Of a DNA stretch of 43,562 bases, positions 17,501 through 26,615 are shown in pieces. A model generated the notes under the pieces. That model had not been told where the DNA came from. It made no database searches and saw nothing but the letters and a program-made list of their open reading frames with translations. Made by a program: the position numbers and the translations under genes. The DNA is taken from contig CAIQOK010000188.1 in the NCBI GenBank assembly GCA_903873415.1, positions 1 to 43,562 of the forward strand, given 5' to 3'. Position 1 is the stretch's first letter, and each line of letters begins with the position of its first letter. This stretch comes from an uncultured Verrucomicrobiota bacterium (GTDB lineage: Bacteria > Verrucomicrobiota > Verrucomicrobiia > Limisphaerales > CAIQOK01).

Positions 17501-18304
17501 TTGGATCCATCGCTCACACTCCACCCCATCGGGTTCATCCGCACCGGCAAAGAGGTTAAATTCCAGACTCCCCATCAGCCTTCGGAAAAAAATCCGGAGC
17601 AGAATGTGCTCGAGCTCTTACCGGACCGGGGCTACGAAACGGCATTGCAAGATCTGGCCGGGTTCTCCCGCATCTGGCTGCTCTGGTGGTTCCATCGAAA
17701 CCAGACTTGGCGCCCTCTGGTGCTCCCGCCTCGCGGCCCGGCCCGGCGACGCGGCCTCTTCGCCACCCGTTCACCGCACCGCCCCAATCCACTGGGCATG
17801 ACTCCCGTGCCCCTGCTGCGGATTGAAGGCCGCAAACTGATTCTTGGCGCCTGCGATCTGGTGGAGGGAACACCGGTGTTCGACATCAAACCCTACATCC
17901 CGGCCTATGACGCCTTTCCAGAAGCCGCCGCCGGGTGGACAGATCAGGTGGAAGCGGAGCTCTCCCTGCCTGCGGCCTTCACCGTGCACCTCGCCACTCT
18001 GGCCCAATTGCAGGCCCAGTGGCTGCTGGACCAATGGCAAATTGATTTCCGGCCGCGTCTCTTCGAGCTCCTGGCCCGCGACCCCACTCCACACCGGACC
18101 CGGCGGATCCGACGCCGCGGCGATACGCTCTTCGTCATTGGTTGCGGCGCCTGGCGCGCCGTGTTCACCGTCACCGGTCCCGCGGTGGAGGTGCTGTCGC
18201 TGGAGACGGGTTATCCGCCGCGCTTCCTGAACAACCTCCAGCTCGAAGCCCTGCCGGATCGGGATGCGCAACTGGCTTTTCTGCGGCTCTGGCCGCACTG
18301 GTGA
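17501..18304 (+). CDS. trmO: tRNA (N6-threonylcarbamoyladenosine37-N6)-methyltransferase TrmO
   Basis: This is the SAM-dependent enzyme that methylates t6A37 of certain tRNAs. The family signature RGLFATRSPHRPNPLGMTPV is present in full, followed by the DIKPYIPAYDAF segment of the beta-barrel fold. The protein starts with LHPIGFIRTGKEVKFQTP, the standard N-terminus. The start codon is TTG at 17501 with AAAGG about seven bases upstream; no ATG or GTG fits better. At 267 residues it is a little longer than the usual 235, and the extra length lies in the C-terminal domain. It lies about 100 bp after the DUF4340 gene and is probably transcribed separately. Confidence 0.92.
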   Translation: MDPSLTLHPIGFIRTGKEVKFQTPHQPSEKNPEQNVLELLPDRGYETALQDLAGFSRIWLLWWFHRNQTWRPLVLPPRGPARRRGLFATRSPHRPNPLGMTPVPLLRIEGRKLILGACDLVEGTPVFDIKPYIPAYDAFPEAAAGWTDQVEAELSLPAAFTVHLATLAQLQAQWLLDQWQIDFRPRLFELLARDPTPHRTRRIRRRGDTLFVIGCGAWRAVFTVTGPAVEVLSLETGYPPRFLNNLQLEALPDRDAQLAFLRLWPHW

Positions 18305-18773
18305 ACACCGGCCAGTCTCAGGCTGAAGCACAAAATCCGCAAACTTCCGGCCTACGGACCTTTCCTCCGACTGTTTCAACCAAAGCAAAATCCAGTCTCT
18401 GTGCGACACGCTGCTCTTCCGTTCTGTGGCCGCCGAGGTAAGGAGGCGCTCGGAGACAGGAGCAAATCCCATTTCCCCCCTGTTCGCGCGATCAGATGTT
18501 CACCCCGATTGCGATGGCGAGCATGAATTGACACCCTCGATGGTCCCCGCCCCGAAAGCCTTTTCGCGCTTCGCGCACTGACACCCCCAAGATGCGCAAA
18601 TCCTGAATGACCGATGAGTCAGCCTTATGATTCTTGGAAGGAATCCGACACAACCGCTTCCGGCCTGCTGTCCCCGGGAATTGCCACCCGGCAATTAAAC
18701 TTGTCGGCCGCGCAATTTACCCCGATAAAGAGCTTGTCCGGTTTCAACTGTTTCAAGGAGGAAAGACAATACT
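18305..18773. other. Gene-free leader region upstream of glmS
   Basis: A 469-bp gap between trmO and glmS. No conserved small protein or known riboswitch is recognisable. It includes a plausible promoter at 18701-18729 and an extended ribosome-binding site AAGGAGG at 18755-18761, twelve bases from the glmS ATG. Confidence 0.5.
18701..18729 (+). promoter_or_regulatory. Candidate sigma-70-type promoter of glmS
   Basis: TTGTCG (18701-18706) and GATAAA (18724-18729) are separated by exactly 17 bases, and lie about 45 bp upstream of the glmS ATG. Each hexamer matches the consensus at about four of six positions, so this is suggestive only. Confidence 0.3.
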
Positions 18774-20630
18774 ATGTGCGGAATCATTGGATACATCGGT
18801 TCTAAGGCGGCACAGCCCATCGTGCTGGAGGGCTTGCGCCGGCTGGAATACCGGGGCTACGACAGCGCCGGCTTGGCCGTGTTGAACGGCACGGGCCTGC
18901 AGGTCCGCAAGCGCATGGGCAAGATCAACGAGGGCCTGGCCTGCCTGCTGCTCGATCAACCGGTCCACGGCCACACCGGCATCGGCCACACCCGGTGGGC
19001 CACTCACGGCCCGCCCGCGGATGAGAATTCCCACCCCCATCTGGACCAGTCCGGCCGCATTGCAATCGTCCACAACGGGGTGATTGAAAACTATGACCGG
19101 CTCAAGCAGCGCCTCACCCAGGCAGGTCACTCCTTCCATTCCAGCACCGACACCGAAGTGCTGGCCCATCTGATCGGCGAACATTACCAACTCCACCGCG
19201 ACAAACCCACCAGCGGCAACCCACTCCTGCTCGCAGTCTGCGACGCCCTCCGCGAAATCATCGGCACCTACGGCATCGCCGTCATCTGCACCGACCAACC
19301 CGGGATCCTGATCGGCGCCCGGCGCGGATCGCCTCTGATAATCGGGATTGGCGAGGGGGAACATTTTCTGGCCAGCGACGCCAACGCCTTGGTGTCACAT
19401 ACGCGGGAGGTGGTTTACTTGAACGATTATGACGTGGCCACCCTGACTCGCGACGGCTTCGAGGTCCAAAACCTCGGGGTTGTCTCAGCCGGATTCAAGA
19501 TCAGCAAGCTCGAGTTCGGCTCCATGGATGCCGAGCGCGGAGAGTTCGAACACTTCATGCTCAAGGAGATTTTCGAACAGCCGCGCGCCGTTGAAAACGC
19601 CCTGCGCGGTCGGGTCGACACAGAGAACGCCACCGCCCGGTTCGGCGGACTGAACATGACCGCGGCGGAATTGCGCGCTATAGACCGGGTGATCATTGCG
19701 GCCAGCGGCACAAGCTGGCACGCCGCTTTGGTCGGCGAATACCTCATCGAAGAGCTGGCCCACCTGCCGGTGGAAGTGGAGTTCGCCCACGAGTTCTGTT
19801 ATCGCAACGCGCCGCTCGAGCCGGACACGGTCCTGCTGGCACTCTCGCAGTCCGGGGAGACCGCCGACACGCTGGCCGCGTTGCGCGAAGCCAAGCGCCG
19901 CGGCCACCGCGCCCTGGCCATTGTCAACGTGGTCGGCAGCTCCATCGCCCGCGAATCCGACGGCGGCATCTACATGCACGCCGGACCGGAGATCGGCGTC
20001 GCCTCCACCAAGGCCTTCATCTCAACACTCACGCTCCTCTCGCTGCTGGGGGTGCACCTGGGACGGATGCGCATGCTATCAGGCAACCGCGCGCTGGAAA
20101 TCCTCCGCGCCCTGCAGGCCGCTCCCGCCCAGATCGAAGCCATCCTCCAACAAAACCATCTCATCCGGCAACTCGCCCTGAAGTATGCCCGGGCTGATGA
20201 CTTCTTCTTCCTCGGCCGCGGCTACACCTATCCCATCGCTCTGGAAGGCGCTCTCAAACTCAAGGAAATCTCCTATATCCATGCCGAAGGCTATTCAGCC
20301 GCGGAAATGAAACACGGCCCGATCGCCCTGATCGAGCCGGCCACACCCACGGTTTTCCTCGTCCCCCAGGACGCCATGTATGACCGCACGATGGCCAACC
20401 TTTCCATGATCCGCGCACGGAAGGGGCCGATCATTGCGGTGGCCACTGAAGGCGACGAGCAGATACGCCAGGTGTCCGACGACGTCATCTACATGCCGCG
20501 CACCGCCGAGCCGGTGTATCCCATTCTGGCCACCATTCCGCTGCAATTGTTCGCCTACCACATGGCTGTGGCCCGGGGCTGCGATGTGGACAAACCGCGG
20601 AATCTGGCCAAAAGCGTGACCGTTCAGTAA
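18774..20630 (+). CDS. glmS: Glutamine--fructose-6-phosphate aminotransferase (isomerizing)
   Basis: GlmS makes glucosamine-6-phosphate from fructose-6-phosphate and glutamine, the entry to peptidoglycan and lipopolysaccharide amino sugars. The protein starts MCGIIGYIG, so Cys2 becomes the N-terminal nucleophile of the glutaminase domain. Further marks are YRGYDSAGLA, GHTRWATHGPPADENSHPH and HNGVIENY. Two SIS domains follow (IAASGTSWHAALVGEYLIEE, LSQSGETADTLAALREAKRRG, FLGRGYTYPIALEGALKLKE), and the end KPRNLAKSVTVQ matches the family C-terminus. The length of 618 is near the usual 609. A strong AAGGAGG lies upstream with rather long spacing. No glmS ribozyme is recognisable in the leader. 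Confidence 0.97.
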   Translation: MCGIIGYIGSKAAQPIVLEGLRRLEYRGYDSAGLAVLNGTGLQVRKRMGKINEGLACLLLDQPVHGHTGIGHTRWATHGPPADENSHPHLDQSGRIAIVHNGVIENYDRLKQRLTQAGHSFHSSTDTEVLAHLIGEHYQLHRDKPTSGNPLLLAVCDALREIIGTYGIAVICTDQPGILIGARRGSPLIIGIGEGEHFLASDANALVSHTREVVYLNDYDVATLTRDGFEVQNLGVVSAGFKISKLEFGSMDAERGEFEHFMLKEIFEQPRAVENALRGRVDTENATARFGGLNMTAAELRAIDRVIIAASGTSWHAALVGEYLIEELAHLPVEVEFAHEFCYRNAPLEPDTVLLALSQSGETADTLAALREAKRRGHRALAIVNVVGSSIARESDGGIYMHAGPEIGVASTKAFISTLTLLSLLGVHLGRMRMLSGNRALEILRALQAAPAQIEAILQQNHLIRQLALKYARADDFFFLGRGYTYPIALEGALKLKEISYIHAEGYSAAEMKHGPIALIEPATPTVFLVPQDAMYDRTMANLSMIRARKGPIIAVATEGDEQIRQVSDDVIYMPRTAEPVYPILATIPLQLFAYHMAVARGCDVDKPRNLAKSVTVQ

Positions 20631-20743
20631 TGCGGCGGAAGGATGCGAATCAAAAACCGCATCAGCGGTCTAGCACGGCCGCGGCCCGCGGAGCGATGTC
20701 CTGCGCATCCAGCCTGAACTTTCGGACTGAGGAGAGCATGGCT

Positions 20744-20782
20744 AAACAAAAAACCGCGGAGCCGTTCGAGACGGCTCCGCGG
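20744..20782 (-). terminator. Rho-independent terminator of the LamG-repeat gene
   Basis: A perfect 12-bp inverted repeat (20754-20765 against 20771-20782, stem CCGCGGAGCCGT) encloses a 5-base loop. Read on the minus strand it is followed by TTTTTTGTTT. It lies 20 bp past the stop of the LamG-repeat gene, so it terminates that transcript. There is no T-run on the plus side, so it does not look bidirectional, although glmS converges here. Confidence 0.85.
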
Positions 20783-20801
20783 TGCGCACCGGTTGAACGG
20801 C

Positions 20802-23800
20802 TTACTGTTGCAGCCGGAAGAACTTGTTACCGGCACCGAGAGCGACTTCGACGGCGTTGTTTGCAACACCCGAAACCGCCGACCAAGGCCCCGTTAAGGT
20901 GGAGGAGCTGACCAAGGTGTAACCGCTGACGCTCAGCGGCCACTGAAGGATGGTTTTTCCGGCAATCACCGGGCTCATCGTAAGTGTGGGTGCGGACGGC
21001 ACCACAGAGGAAACCGGCATAGCGGCGGCAGAGGGAGTGCCCAAGGCGATGATGGCCGCGTCGGACATCTTGCCGGCACGGATCTGTACCCGCTTGACCC
21101 ACATTGTGCGACGTTCATCGACGGTTCCGATCCCGTCGACAAACAAGTAGGCCAGCGGCCCCATGGCCCGGCGCGCAGCGTCCAACCCTTGATTGGCTGT
21201 CCAATCATCCTGCTTAATGCCATCCACAAACTTGGTGACCACCGGCGTCGAAGCCGCTTCATCATAAGCGGCGACCACGCGGTGCCAAGCTCCGGGTGTG
21301 AAGGTGCCTTTGCCGTTGTAACCGCCACCTCCCTGGCCAAAGTTATTCCCTTGCCAGAACAAATCCCCATCGTTACCGGTGAGGTTCACCTTCCAAAGCG
21401 AGGCTGCACCGGGACCGCTAGTGTTCACCATCATATCCATAATCAGGGTGTATTGGTTGACTTTCGTGCCGCCACCATTGGGGGCAATCCCATGATCCAT
21501 CACATAGCCGATTCCCGCGTTAAGATCGCCAGGAACCTGCATGATGTTGGCATCCACTCCGTTGATCAGCGAAACCCCCAGACCACTGCAGGTCCCGAAT
21601 TGAGTCACGTTTCCAGGAGCGCTTGTGTTGTTGGTGCCGCCGTCCACAGTGGGATTTAGATACTGCAGGGGTTTGCCAACGGTGGCGGAAAGGTCGCCGC
21701 GTTCGAAGTCCCATTCACCAGCGACGCTGGTGGCAGGGGTAGCCACCGGGATGGCTTTGCCATCAGCGGTGCCCAAAGCCACGATTTGCGCGTCGGAGAG
21801 TTTTCCGGCTCGGACCTGAACACTCTTGACCCACATCATGCGGCGTTCGTCGGTGGGCGTCCCGTCGGCAAACAAATAGGCCACCGGGGACATGGCCCGG
21901 CGCGCATTGTCCAACCCTTGATTGGCTGTCCAATCATCCTGCTTGATGCCATCCACGAATTTTGTGACCACCGGGGTCGCGGCCGCCTCGTCATATGCCA
22001 GCACAACGCGATGCCAAGCCAGTGTCGTGAAGGTGCCTTTGCCGTTGTAACCGCCTCCGCCCTGGCCAAAGTTATTGTCTTGCCAGAACACATCCCCATC
22101 GGAAGAGCCGGTGGGCTGCACCCGCCACAGCGCGGCTGCACCAGGACCGGTGTTGTTCACCATCACATCCATGATCAGGGTGTACTGGTTGACTTTGGTG
22201 CCGCCACCGTTGGGCGCGATACGATGGGTCATGGCATAACCAATCCCGGGATTCAGATCCCCGGGAACCTGCATGATGTTGGCATCCACTCCGTTGATCA
22301 ACGAAACCCCCAGACTGCTGCAGCTGCCGAACCGGGTGACGTCTCCGGGAGCGCTTGTGTTGTTGGTGCCGCCGTCCACAGTGGGATCAAGGTAGGCCAA
22401 ATCCGCTCCGATGGAGGCGCTCAAGTCGCCGCGTTGAAAGTCCCACTGACCAGCCACGCTGCTGTCAGGGATGCTGGACGGAATACCTGCCGCATCAGCT
22501 CCTCCCAACAGAGCCATTTGGGCGTCGGTCAGCTTGCCGGCGCGAATCTGGACACTCTTGACCCACATCTCACGCCGCTCGTCGGTGGGTGTGCCATCGG
22601 CAAACAAATAGGCGACCGATGACATGGCGCGGCGCGAATTGTCCAATCCTTGGTTGGCCGTCCAATCGTTCTGCTTGATGCCATCCACAAACTTGGTGAC
22701 CACGGGAGTCGAAGCCGCTTCATCATAAGCGGCGATCACGCGGTGCCAAGCTCCGGCTGTGAAGGTGCCTTTGCCAAGGTAACCGTTACCACCTTGACCG
22801 AAATTGTTACCCTGCCAGAAGAGATCGCCATCCGAAGAACCGGTGGGCTGCACCCGCCAGAGCGAGGCCGCTCCCGGACCGGTCGCAGCCACATACACAT
22901 CCATGATCAGGGTGTATTGGTTGACTTTGGTGCCGCCGCCGTTGGGCGAGATCCCATGGGTCATCGCGTAGCCATAGCGCGCATCCAAGCCGCCGGGAAC
23001 GTGCATGACACGGGCGACCTGCCCGTTGATGTCGGGAATCCCGAAGAAGGCCGTCGTGCCGAATTGGGTCTTGGACGGCGCCGAACCGGCAGGCCCGTCA
23101 AAGGTCGGATCCAAATAATGCAGGTCATAACCGATGGTGGCCCGTAAATCGCCGTAGTTGAAATCCCATTGGCCAAACACGGTGGCGGAGTTGCCACCGG
23201 CGACACTGATGGTGAAGGCCCAGTTGTTGGTCTTAGACACAGAGGCCGAATCCCTGAAGGTCAAGCTCATGGCATTGTTGGGATCCACCCGCAGCGGCGC
23301 AGGGGAGTAGCTCACCGTGGTCCTGCCGCCGGCTTTGCTCTTGGAGATGGAGGCTGGAGTTCCGTTGAGGCTCAGCGCCACCGTGCTCAGGTTGACCGTG
23401 GCAGTGCCATCGATCAGCAATGCGGTGACGGGAGTGGCGGCAGCGTTCCCAGCCGAACCGGGTAGCGGACTGACTTCAGCCACATACGGGGCATTGGGTG
23501 CAGCCAAAGTGCTGTCCGTATAGGCGGGAACGGAAGAAATATCATTCGGGTCATTCACCAAAATGCGGCCGCCGTAGAGGGGATCAATCGAGTAAAACTC
23601 TAGATTGGCGCCATGTCCGGTCTGCCAATAAAGGAATCGAATGGGGTAAATGCCCGCGACAGGCGCAACAAAAACCAGTTGGGTTTCCAGATGCTGATTG
23701 CTCGTAAAAGGCTGCGACGTGTTCTTTTCGGCGGCCCCTATCTGGGTCGCGAAAAAGTCGCGGGGATTGGCTCCCGTGAAAACATAAAAACCATCGTCGT

Positions 23801-24314
23801 CGGGCACATCGGTCCGTTCAGCCCCCGAGGAAACACCAAACAAGTTTGTCCCGGCCTGAAGCTGCAGATAGGTGACCACCTCGACAGTAAAGTTACTGGT
23901 GGATCCTTCCGGACCCGGAATGCCGGGGAATAAACCAGGAGAGAAGCTTCTTACTATTGTCCCCGAGCCATCCTTGACGTCAATAGCATAGCCGTCCTTC
24001 TCGAAGTCGATCGTGTCGACGGTGTAACTCCCGTCGGTGTTCGTGCCGGCATAGGCTGCGTTGGCAGCCACTTGATTATTCACGTCCAACAGGGTGCCGT
24101 TCATCTGCCTGAAGGCGCGCAGATAGCTGTTCTGAACCGGTCCATTGGTGGACCAGGACTGAGCCGTGCGCACCAGAAACCCGCGTTGGCTGGACGAACT
24201 TATGGAACCCGCAAGACTGGCGGGAAGCATTGTGACTATTGTGCCGGATGCCCTCAGCCCGGCAAAGGCCAGAGCGCCGGTCAGGATTGGAATGAGAAGC
24301 CTAGGGATTTTCAT
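20802..24314 (-). CDS. Large secreted protein with three tandem LamG/concanavalin-A-like repeats
   Basis: A 1170-residue exported protein with signal peptide RLLIPILTGALAFAGLRASG. Residues about 25-270 form a unique domain, and about 275-372 a segment resembling an immunoglobulin-like module. Three near-identical units follow at about 381-612, 622-856 and 866-1093. Each starts (G)QWDF/EWDF-x2-GDL and contains APNGGGTKVNQYTLIMD, FGQGG-x-GY, AWHRV-x2-AYDEA and VTKFVDGIKQ-x-DWTANQGLD. This is the style of LamG-type jelly-roll domains that bind carbohydrates. The tail (GYTLVSSSTLTGPWSAV ... NKFFRLQQ) is a C-terminal domain common in secreted Verrucomicrobiota proteins. The gene stands alone between its own terminator and a long repeat-filled gap. 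A cell-surface or secreted adhesin or glycan-binding role is likely; no catalytic domain is seen. Confidence 0.88.
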   Translation of the reverse strand: MKIPRLLIPILTGALAFAGLRASGTIVTMLPASLAGSISSSSQRGFLVRTAQSWSTNGPVQNSYLRAFRQMNGTLLDVNNQVAANAAYAGTNTDGSYTVDTIDFEKDGYAIDVKDGSGTIVRSFSPGLFPGIPGPEGSTSNFTVEVVTYLQLQAGTNLFGVSSGAERTDVPDDDGFYVFTGANPRDFFATQIGAAEKNTSQPFTSNQHLETQLVFVAPVAGIYPIRFLYWQTGHGANLEFYSIDPLYGGRILVNDPNDISSVPAYTDSTLAAPNAPYVAEVSPLPGSAGNAAATPVTALLIDGTATVNLSTVALSLNGTPASISKSKAGGRTTVSYSPAPLRVDPNNAMSLTFRDSASVSKTNNWAFTISVAGGNSATVFGQWDFNYGDLRATIGYDLHYLDPTFDGPAGSAPSKTQFGTTAFFGIPDINGQVARVMHVPGGLDARYGYAMTHGISPNGGGTKVNQYTLIMDVYVAATGPGAASLWRVQPTGSSDGDLFWQGNNFGQGGNGYLGKGTFTAGAWHRVIAAYDEAASTPVVTKFVDGIKQNDWTANQGLDNSRRAMSSVAYLFADGTPTDERREMWVKSVQIRAGKLTDAQMALLGGADAAGIPSSIPDSSVAGQWDFQRGDLSASIGADLAYLDPTVDGGTNNTSAPGDVTRFGSCSSLGVSLINGVDANIMQVPGDLNPGIGYAMTHRIAPNGGGTKVNQYTLIMDVMVNNTGPGAAALWRVQPTGSSDGDVFWQDNNFGQGGGGYNGKGTFTTLAWHRVVLAYDEAAATPVVTKFVDGIKQDDWTANQGLDNARRAMSPVAYLFADGTPTDERRMMWVKSVQVRAGKLSDAQIVALGTADGKAIPVATPATSVAGEWDFERGDLSATVGKPLQYLNPTVDGGTNNTSAPGNVTQFGTCSGLGVSLINGVDANIMQVPGDLNAGIGYVMDHGIAPNGGGTKVNQYTLIMDMMVNTSGPGAASLWKVNLTGNDGDLFWQGNNFGQGGGGYNGKGTFTPGAWHRVVAAYDEAASTPVVTKFVDGIKQDDWTANQGLDAARRAMGPLAYLFVDGIGTVDERRTMWVKRVQIRAGKMSDAAIIALGTPSAAAMPVSSVVPSAPTLTMSPVIAGKTILQWPLSVSGYTLVSSSTLTGPWSAVSGVANNAVEVALGAGNKFFRLQQ
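21036..23174 (-). repeat. Three in-frame tandem repeats of about 730 bp inside the LamG gene
   Basis: The units occupy roughly 22479-23174, 21747-22451 and 21036-21719. Long runs are nearly identical between units at DNA level, for example around the DGIKQ-x-DWTANQGLD codons near 22650, 21920 and 21200. Units two and three are more alike (both carry DGGTNNTSAPG) than either is to unit one, suggesting the most recent duplication produced that pair. Such repeats are prone to copy-number change and to assembly collapse. Confidence 0.85.
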
Positions 24315-24923
24315 TGTTTTCTTCTTTGATCGTGTTTGGTTTTTTCACTGTTCACAAAACAGATTTCGCATCCAAGCTGGATACGACAACGCCTTGCTGA
24401 AAAACAAAGCGTTGAAGCTTGCGTTTCTGTGATGTGATAGTGGTTCGGGCTGATTGTCTCCCCCCTCCAAAAAAAAACAAGAATAATTGAATAAAATAAA
24501 CTGAAGATAAAACACCCCTCCTTTCACCCCGCTCCGCCGCCCCTCGTGGATGAAAAACCAGGGGGGGACAGTCCCCTCAATTTTGCGGCGCATTTAGACG
24601 GACGCTTCCGGTGCAGACTGCGGAGCAATCCCAGGTCCTTGACTGTCGGACTTAACGCCCAATTATCAAAGACGCCCGCAAATCTTCATATTAAGGCGGG
24701 GATTTTCTTGATTTCATGACACTTGAATAGAGTTATGAATGCATGGCTGCAGGCATAATCCCTCAAGAGCGTTGAGGCGGTCATGAGTGTCAACCGGGAT
24801 TTCGCAGCTGAAGTGGCTTTCTTGAAGCTCCGGAGGAACGGCACAATTCAGGCAAAGGCCAAGCGGTAAGCGGTAAGCGCATCCAAAGGATGGTATCCAA
24901 AACCCCTTCCTAGACAGACCGCG

Positions 24924-25141
24924 CCCTGTGCCGCCCCTACGGGGCTCGGGAAGATTTTTAGATGGACGCAGATCTATAGACAGGTCGCGCCTACGGCGCT
25001 TCAAAGACCTTGCCGCACGACCACCGTACGACCACCGTACGACCACCGTACGACCACCGCACGACCACCGCTGAGACAAGCGCACAACCAGCGCATTGGG
25101 CCGATACGCGATCGCAACCCGAGGTGCCACAGCCAAGCTCC
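24924..25141 (+). repeat. Dispersed intergenic repeat, copy A (interrupted)
   Basis: This copy aligns along its length with 42565-42705 apart from a 78-bp insert at 25018-25095; without it the two are 140 and 141 bp long. Shared landmarks include CCCTGTGCCGCCCC, a short hairpin with GCCCC/GGGGC arms (24933-24945), AGACAGG, a second hairpin GCGCC-TAC-GGCGC (24987-24999), GATACGCGATCGCAAC and GCCACAGCCAAGCTCC. The paired arms are kept between copies, which suggests a structured element. Confidence 0.8.
25018..25072 (+). repeat. Five tandem copies of an 11-bp unit (CGACCACCGTA)
   Basis: Units lie at 25018, 25029, 25040, 25051 and 25062; the first three are identical and the last two differ only at the final two bases. 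The array begins exactly at the point where copy A of the dispersed repeat departs from the copy at 42.6 kb. There are no unique spacers, so it is not a CRISPR array. Confidence 0.92.
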
Positions 25142-25180
25142 AGAGGAGCGGCACATCCGACAGACGCGCATCCCAAGCAC

Positions 25181-25303
25181 ATCCAATTTGCTTTGCGCGT
25201 GTTCTGCGCCGTTGGCGCTTGGCGCTTACCGCTTACCGCTTTGACGCAGATCTATAGACAGGTCGCGCCGGCGAGGCCGCGCCTCCGGCGCTTGAAAGCA
25301 AGG
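25181..25303 (+). repeat. Dispersed intergenic repeat, copy B (partial)
   Basis: CCAATTTGCTTTGCGC at 25181 matches the left flank of the copy near 42510 (CCAATTTGTTTTGCGC). GACGCAGATCTATAGACAGG and the following GCGCC-TCC-GGCGC hairpin match the middle of copy A. The hairpin segment is preceded by a small extra GC-rich stretch, and the right-hand part of the element is missing. Confidence 0.65.
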
Positions 25304-25555
25304 CAACGGACCATGGGACCACGGACCGTGTGCATGGAAAACCCAACCCAATCGTGCAAGAGGAGGATTTTGAAGCGTAATTGATCCTCCACGCCCTCCG
25401 AATCCCGGAAAAAACGAAAACCAACAGCCTTGGCAGCGACATTCGCGGTGCCATCGATGCCGCAAACTCTCATACGGACAAAGTCGGATTAGCGCGCCGG
25501 TGGCTCGCTAATGGCTGGGGACTTAAAGCCTTTGACCCCATTGATTTGCTTATCC

Positions 25556-25589
25556 GCTTTGCTCCGGAATAATCTTACAGGAGCAAAGC
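25556..25589. repeat. Perfect 10-bp inverted repeat
   Basis: GCTTTGCTCC (25556-25565) is the reverse complement of GGAGCAAAGC (25580-25589), with a 14-base loop. No T-run follows on either strand. It may be a protein site or an RNA hairpin; no function is indicated. Confidence 0.5.
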
Positions 25590-25863
25590 CGGCAGGCAGA
25601 CGCCCCCCGACTCCGCAATCACCGGGAAAATTCCGCACCCTACCCCGAATAATTCCCCGTTCCACCTTTTGGAGATGTGCGGGGATTTCGGACCGGTTTC
25701 ATTCGGGGAAGGATCGACCTTGTCGTCGTCGCAAAGCATACCGGCTGGGAAAGACTGGGGGGGGCTGGCATGAATCTAAAGCCGCGACGGATCAAAGATT
25801 AAACTCAGCCGACGCCTCAAAAAACCTTCGGTGAGAAAAACCCCGAGATTCCGCAGGTTTGGC

Positions 25864-26613
25864 TCAAGCCAGGGTCCGGCGCAAATGGATCACCGCCTTC
25901 TGATCAGTGACTGCAAACTCATCCTCCGGGGGCTTGAGGTTCCCCCCAAAGGACACCTGAGGGCGGGCTGCGACAGAAAAATCCTTTCGACCGGAACTCA
26001 ACGAGGCATGGACCTGGTTGCAACCGGTCCGCTTCACCACGTCGTCGACGGTGAACCGGTTGATGCCGCCGGCGGGCAGGATCTCGATGCGCCCGGCGCT
26101 GTAATCGAGGTGGCGGGCTATTGCAGCGGCGCCATTGTAGGCGCTGGCTTCCTGGCCGGAACTCATCACTCGGGTCACGCCCAGATCGATTAATTGGTCC
26201 AGCGCCGTAATCGGCTCTGGCACCACGTCAAACGCGCGATGAAACACCACCTGCCGCCCCCCCGCCATCCTCACGATTTGGCGGCACCGCTTCATATCCA
26301 CTTTTCCGCCCGCAGTCAGGATTCCAAAAGCGATGCCGTCTGCCCCCTCGGCCAGAACGGATTCGACGTCGCGCTGCATGACTTTGAATTCGCTGGCACT
26401 GTAGCAAAACCCTCCCGCCCGAGGCCGGATCATGGCAATAAGAGGAATTCTGATGGCCGCCCTGGACTCGCGCAGGCTGCCCAAGGACGGAGTCAGACCG
26501 CCAAGCATCAGGGCGCAGTTCAGTTCGACTCGATCGGCCCCGCCCTGCTCCGCCACCACGCAGTCTTCGGGGGAAGCCGTGCAGATTTCCAAGGTGATGC
26601 GCTGCCGGCTCAT
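25864..26613 (-). CDS. cutC: CutC family protein
   Basis: A 249-residue TIM-barrel protein with the CutC signature segments LEICTASPEDCVVAEQGGAD, RVELNCALMLGGLTPS, IPLIAMIRPRAGGFCYS, DGIAFGILTAGGKVD, VVFHRAFDV, SSGQEASAYNG and ILPAGGINR. CutC was named for copper tolerance in E. coli, but that role is disputed and the biochemical activity is not settled. Its ATG lies two bases after the stop of the glycosylasparaginase gene, so the two are co-transcribed. That linkage suggests a role linked to sugar metabolism; this is inference. It is cytoplasmic, with no signal peptide. Confidence 0.93.
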   Translation of the reverse strand: MSRQRITLEICTASPEDCVVAEQGGADRVELNCALMLGGLTPSLGSLRESRAAIRIPLIAMIRPRAGGFCYSASEFKVMQRDVESVLAEGADGIAFGILTAGGKVDMKRCRQIVRMAGGRQVVFHRAFDVVPEPITALDQLIDLGVTRVMSSGQEASAYNGAAAIARHLDYSAGRIEILPAGGINRFTVDDVVKRTGCNQVHASLSSGRKDFSVAARPQVSFGGNLKPPEDEFAVTDQKAVIHLRRTLA

Positions 26614-26615
26614 TT

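Larger units (their letters stand above)
24315..25863. other. 1.5-kb gene-free region with dispersed repeats
   Basis: This lies between the LamG gene and cutC. Near the LamG start it is AT-rich (24460-24520), plausibly the LamG promoter zone. From 24820 to 25303 it holds two copies of a dispersed repeat and an 11-bp tandem array. From 25304 to 25863 no gene is convincing; a perfect 10-bp inverted repeat occurs at 25556-25589. Open frames here have no family resemblance and mostly translate the repeats. Confidence 0.6.

Noticed and set aside
18305-18773. Possible glmS ribozyme or riboswitch in the glmS leader
   Set aside because: No recognisable glmS ribozyme core is seen; this ribozyme is mainly found in Firmicutes.
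25018-25072. Tandem repeat as a possible CRISPR array
   Set aside because: The units are directly adjacent and only 11 bp long, there are no spacers, and no cas gene is nearby.
24714-25154. Open frames with repeated VVVRWSYGGR peptides
   Set aside because: They translate the 11-bp tandem array and the dispersed repeat and are not conserved proteins.
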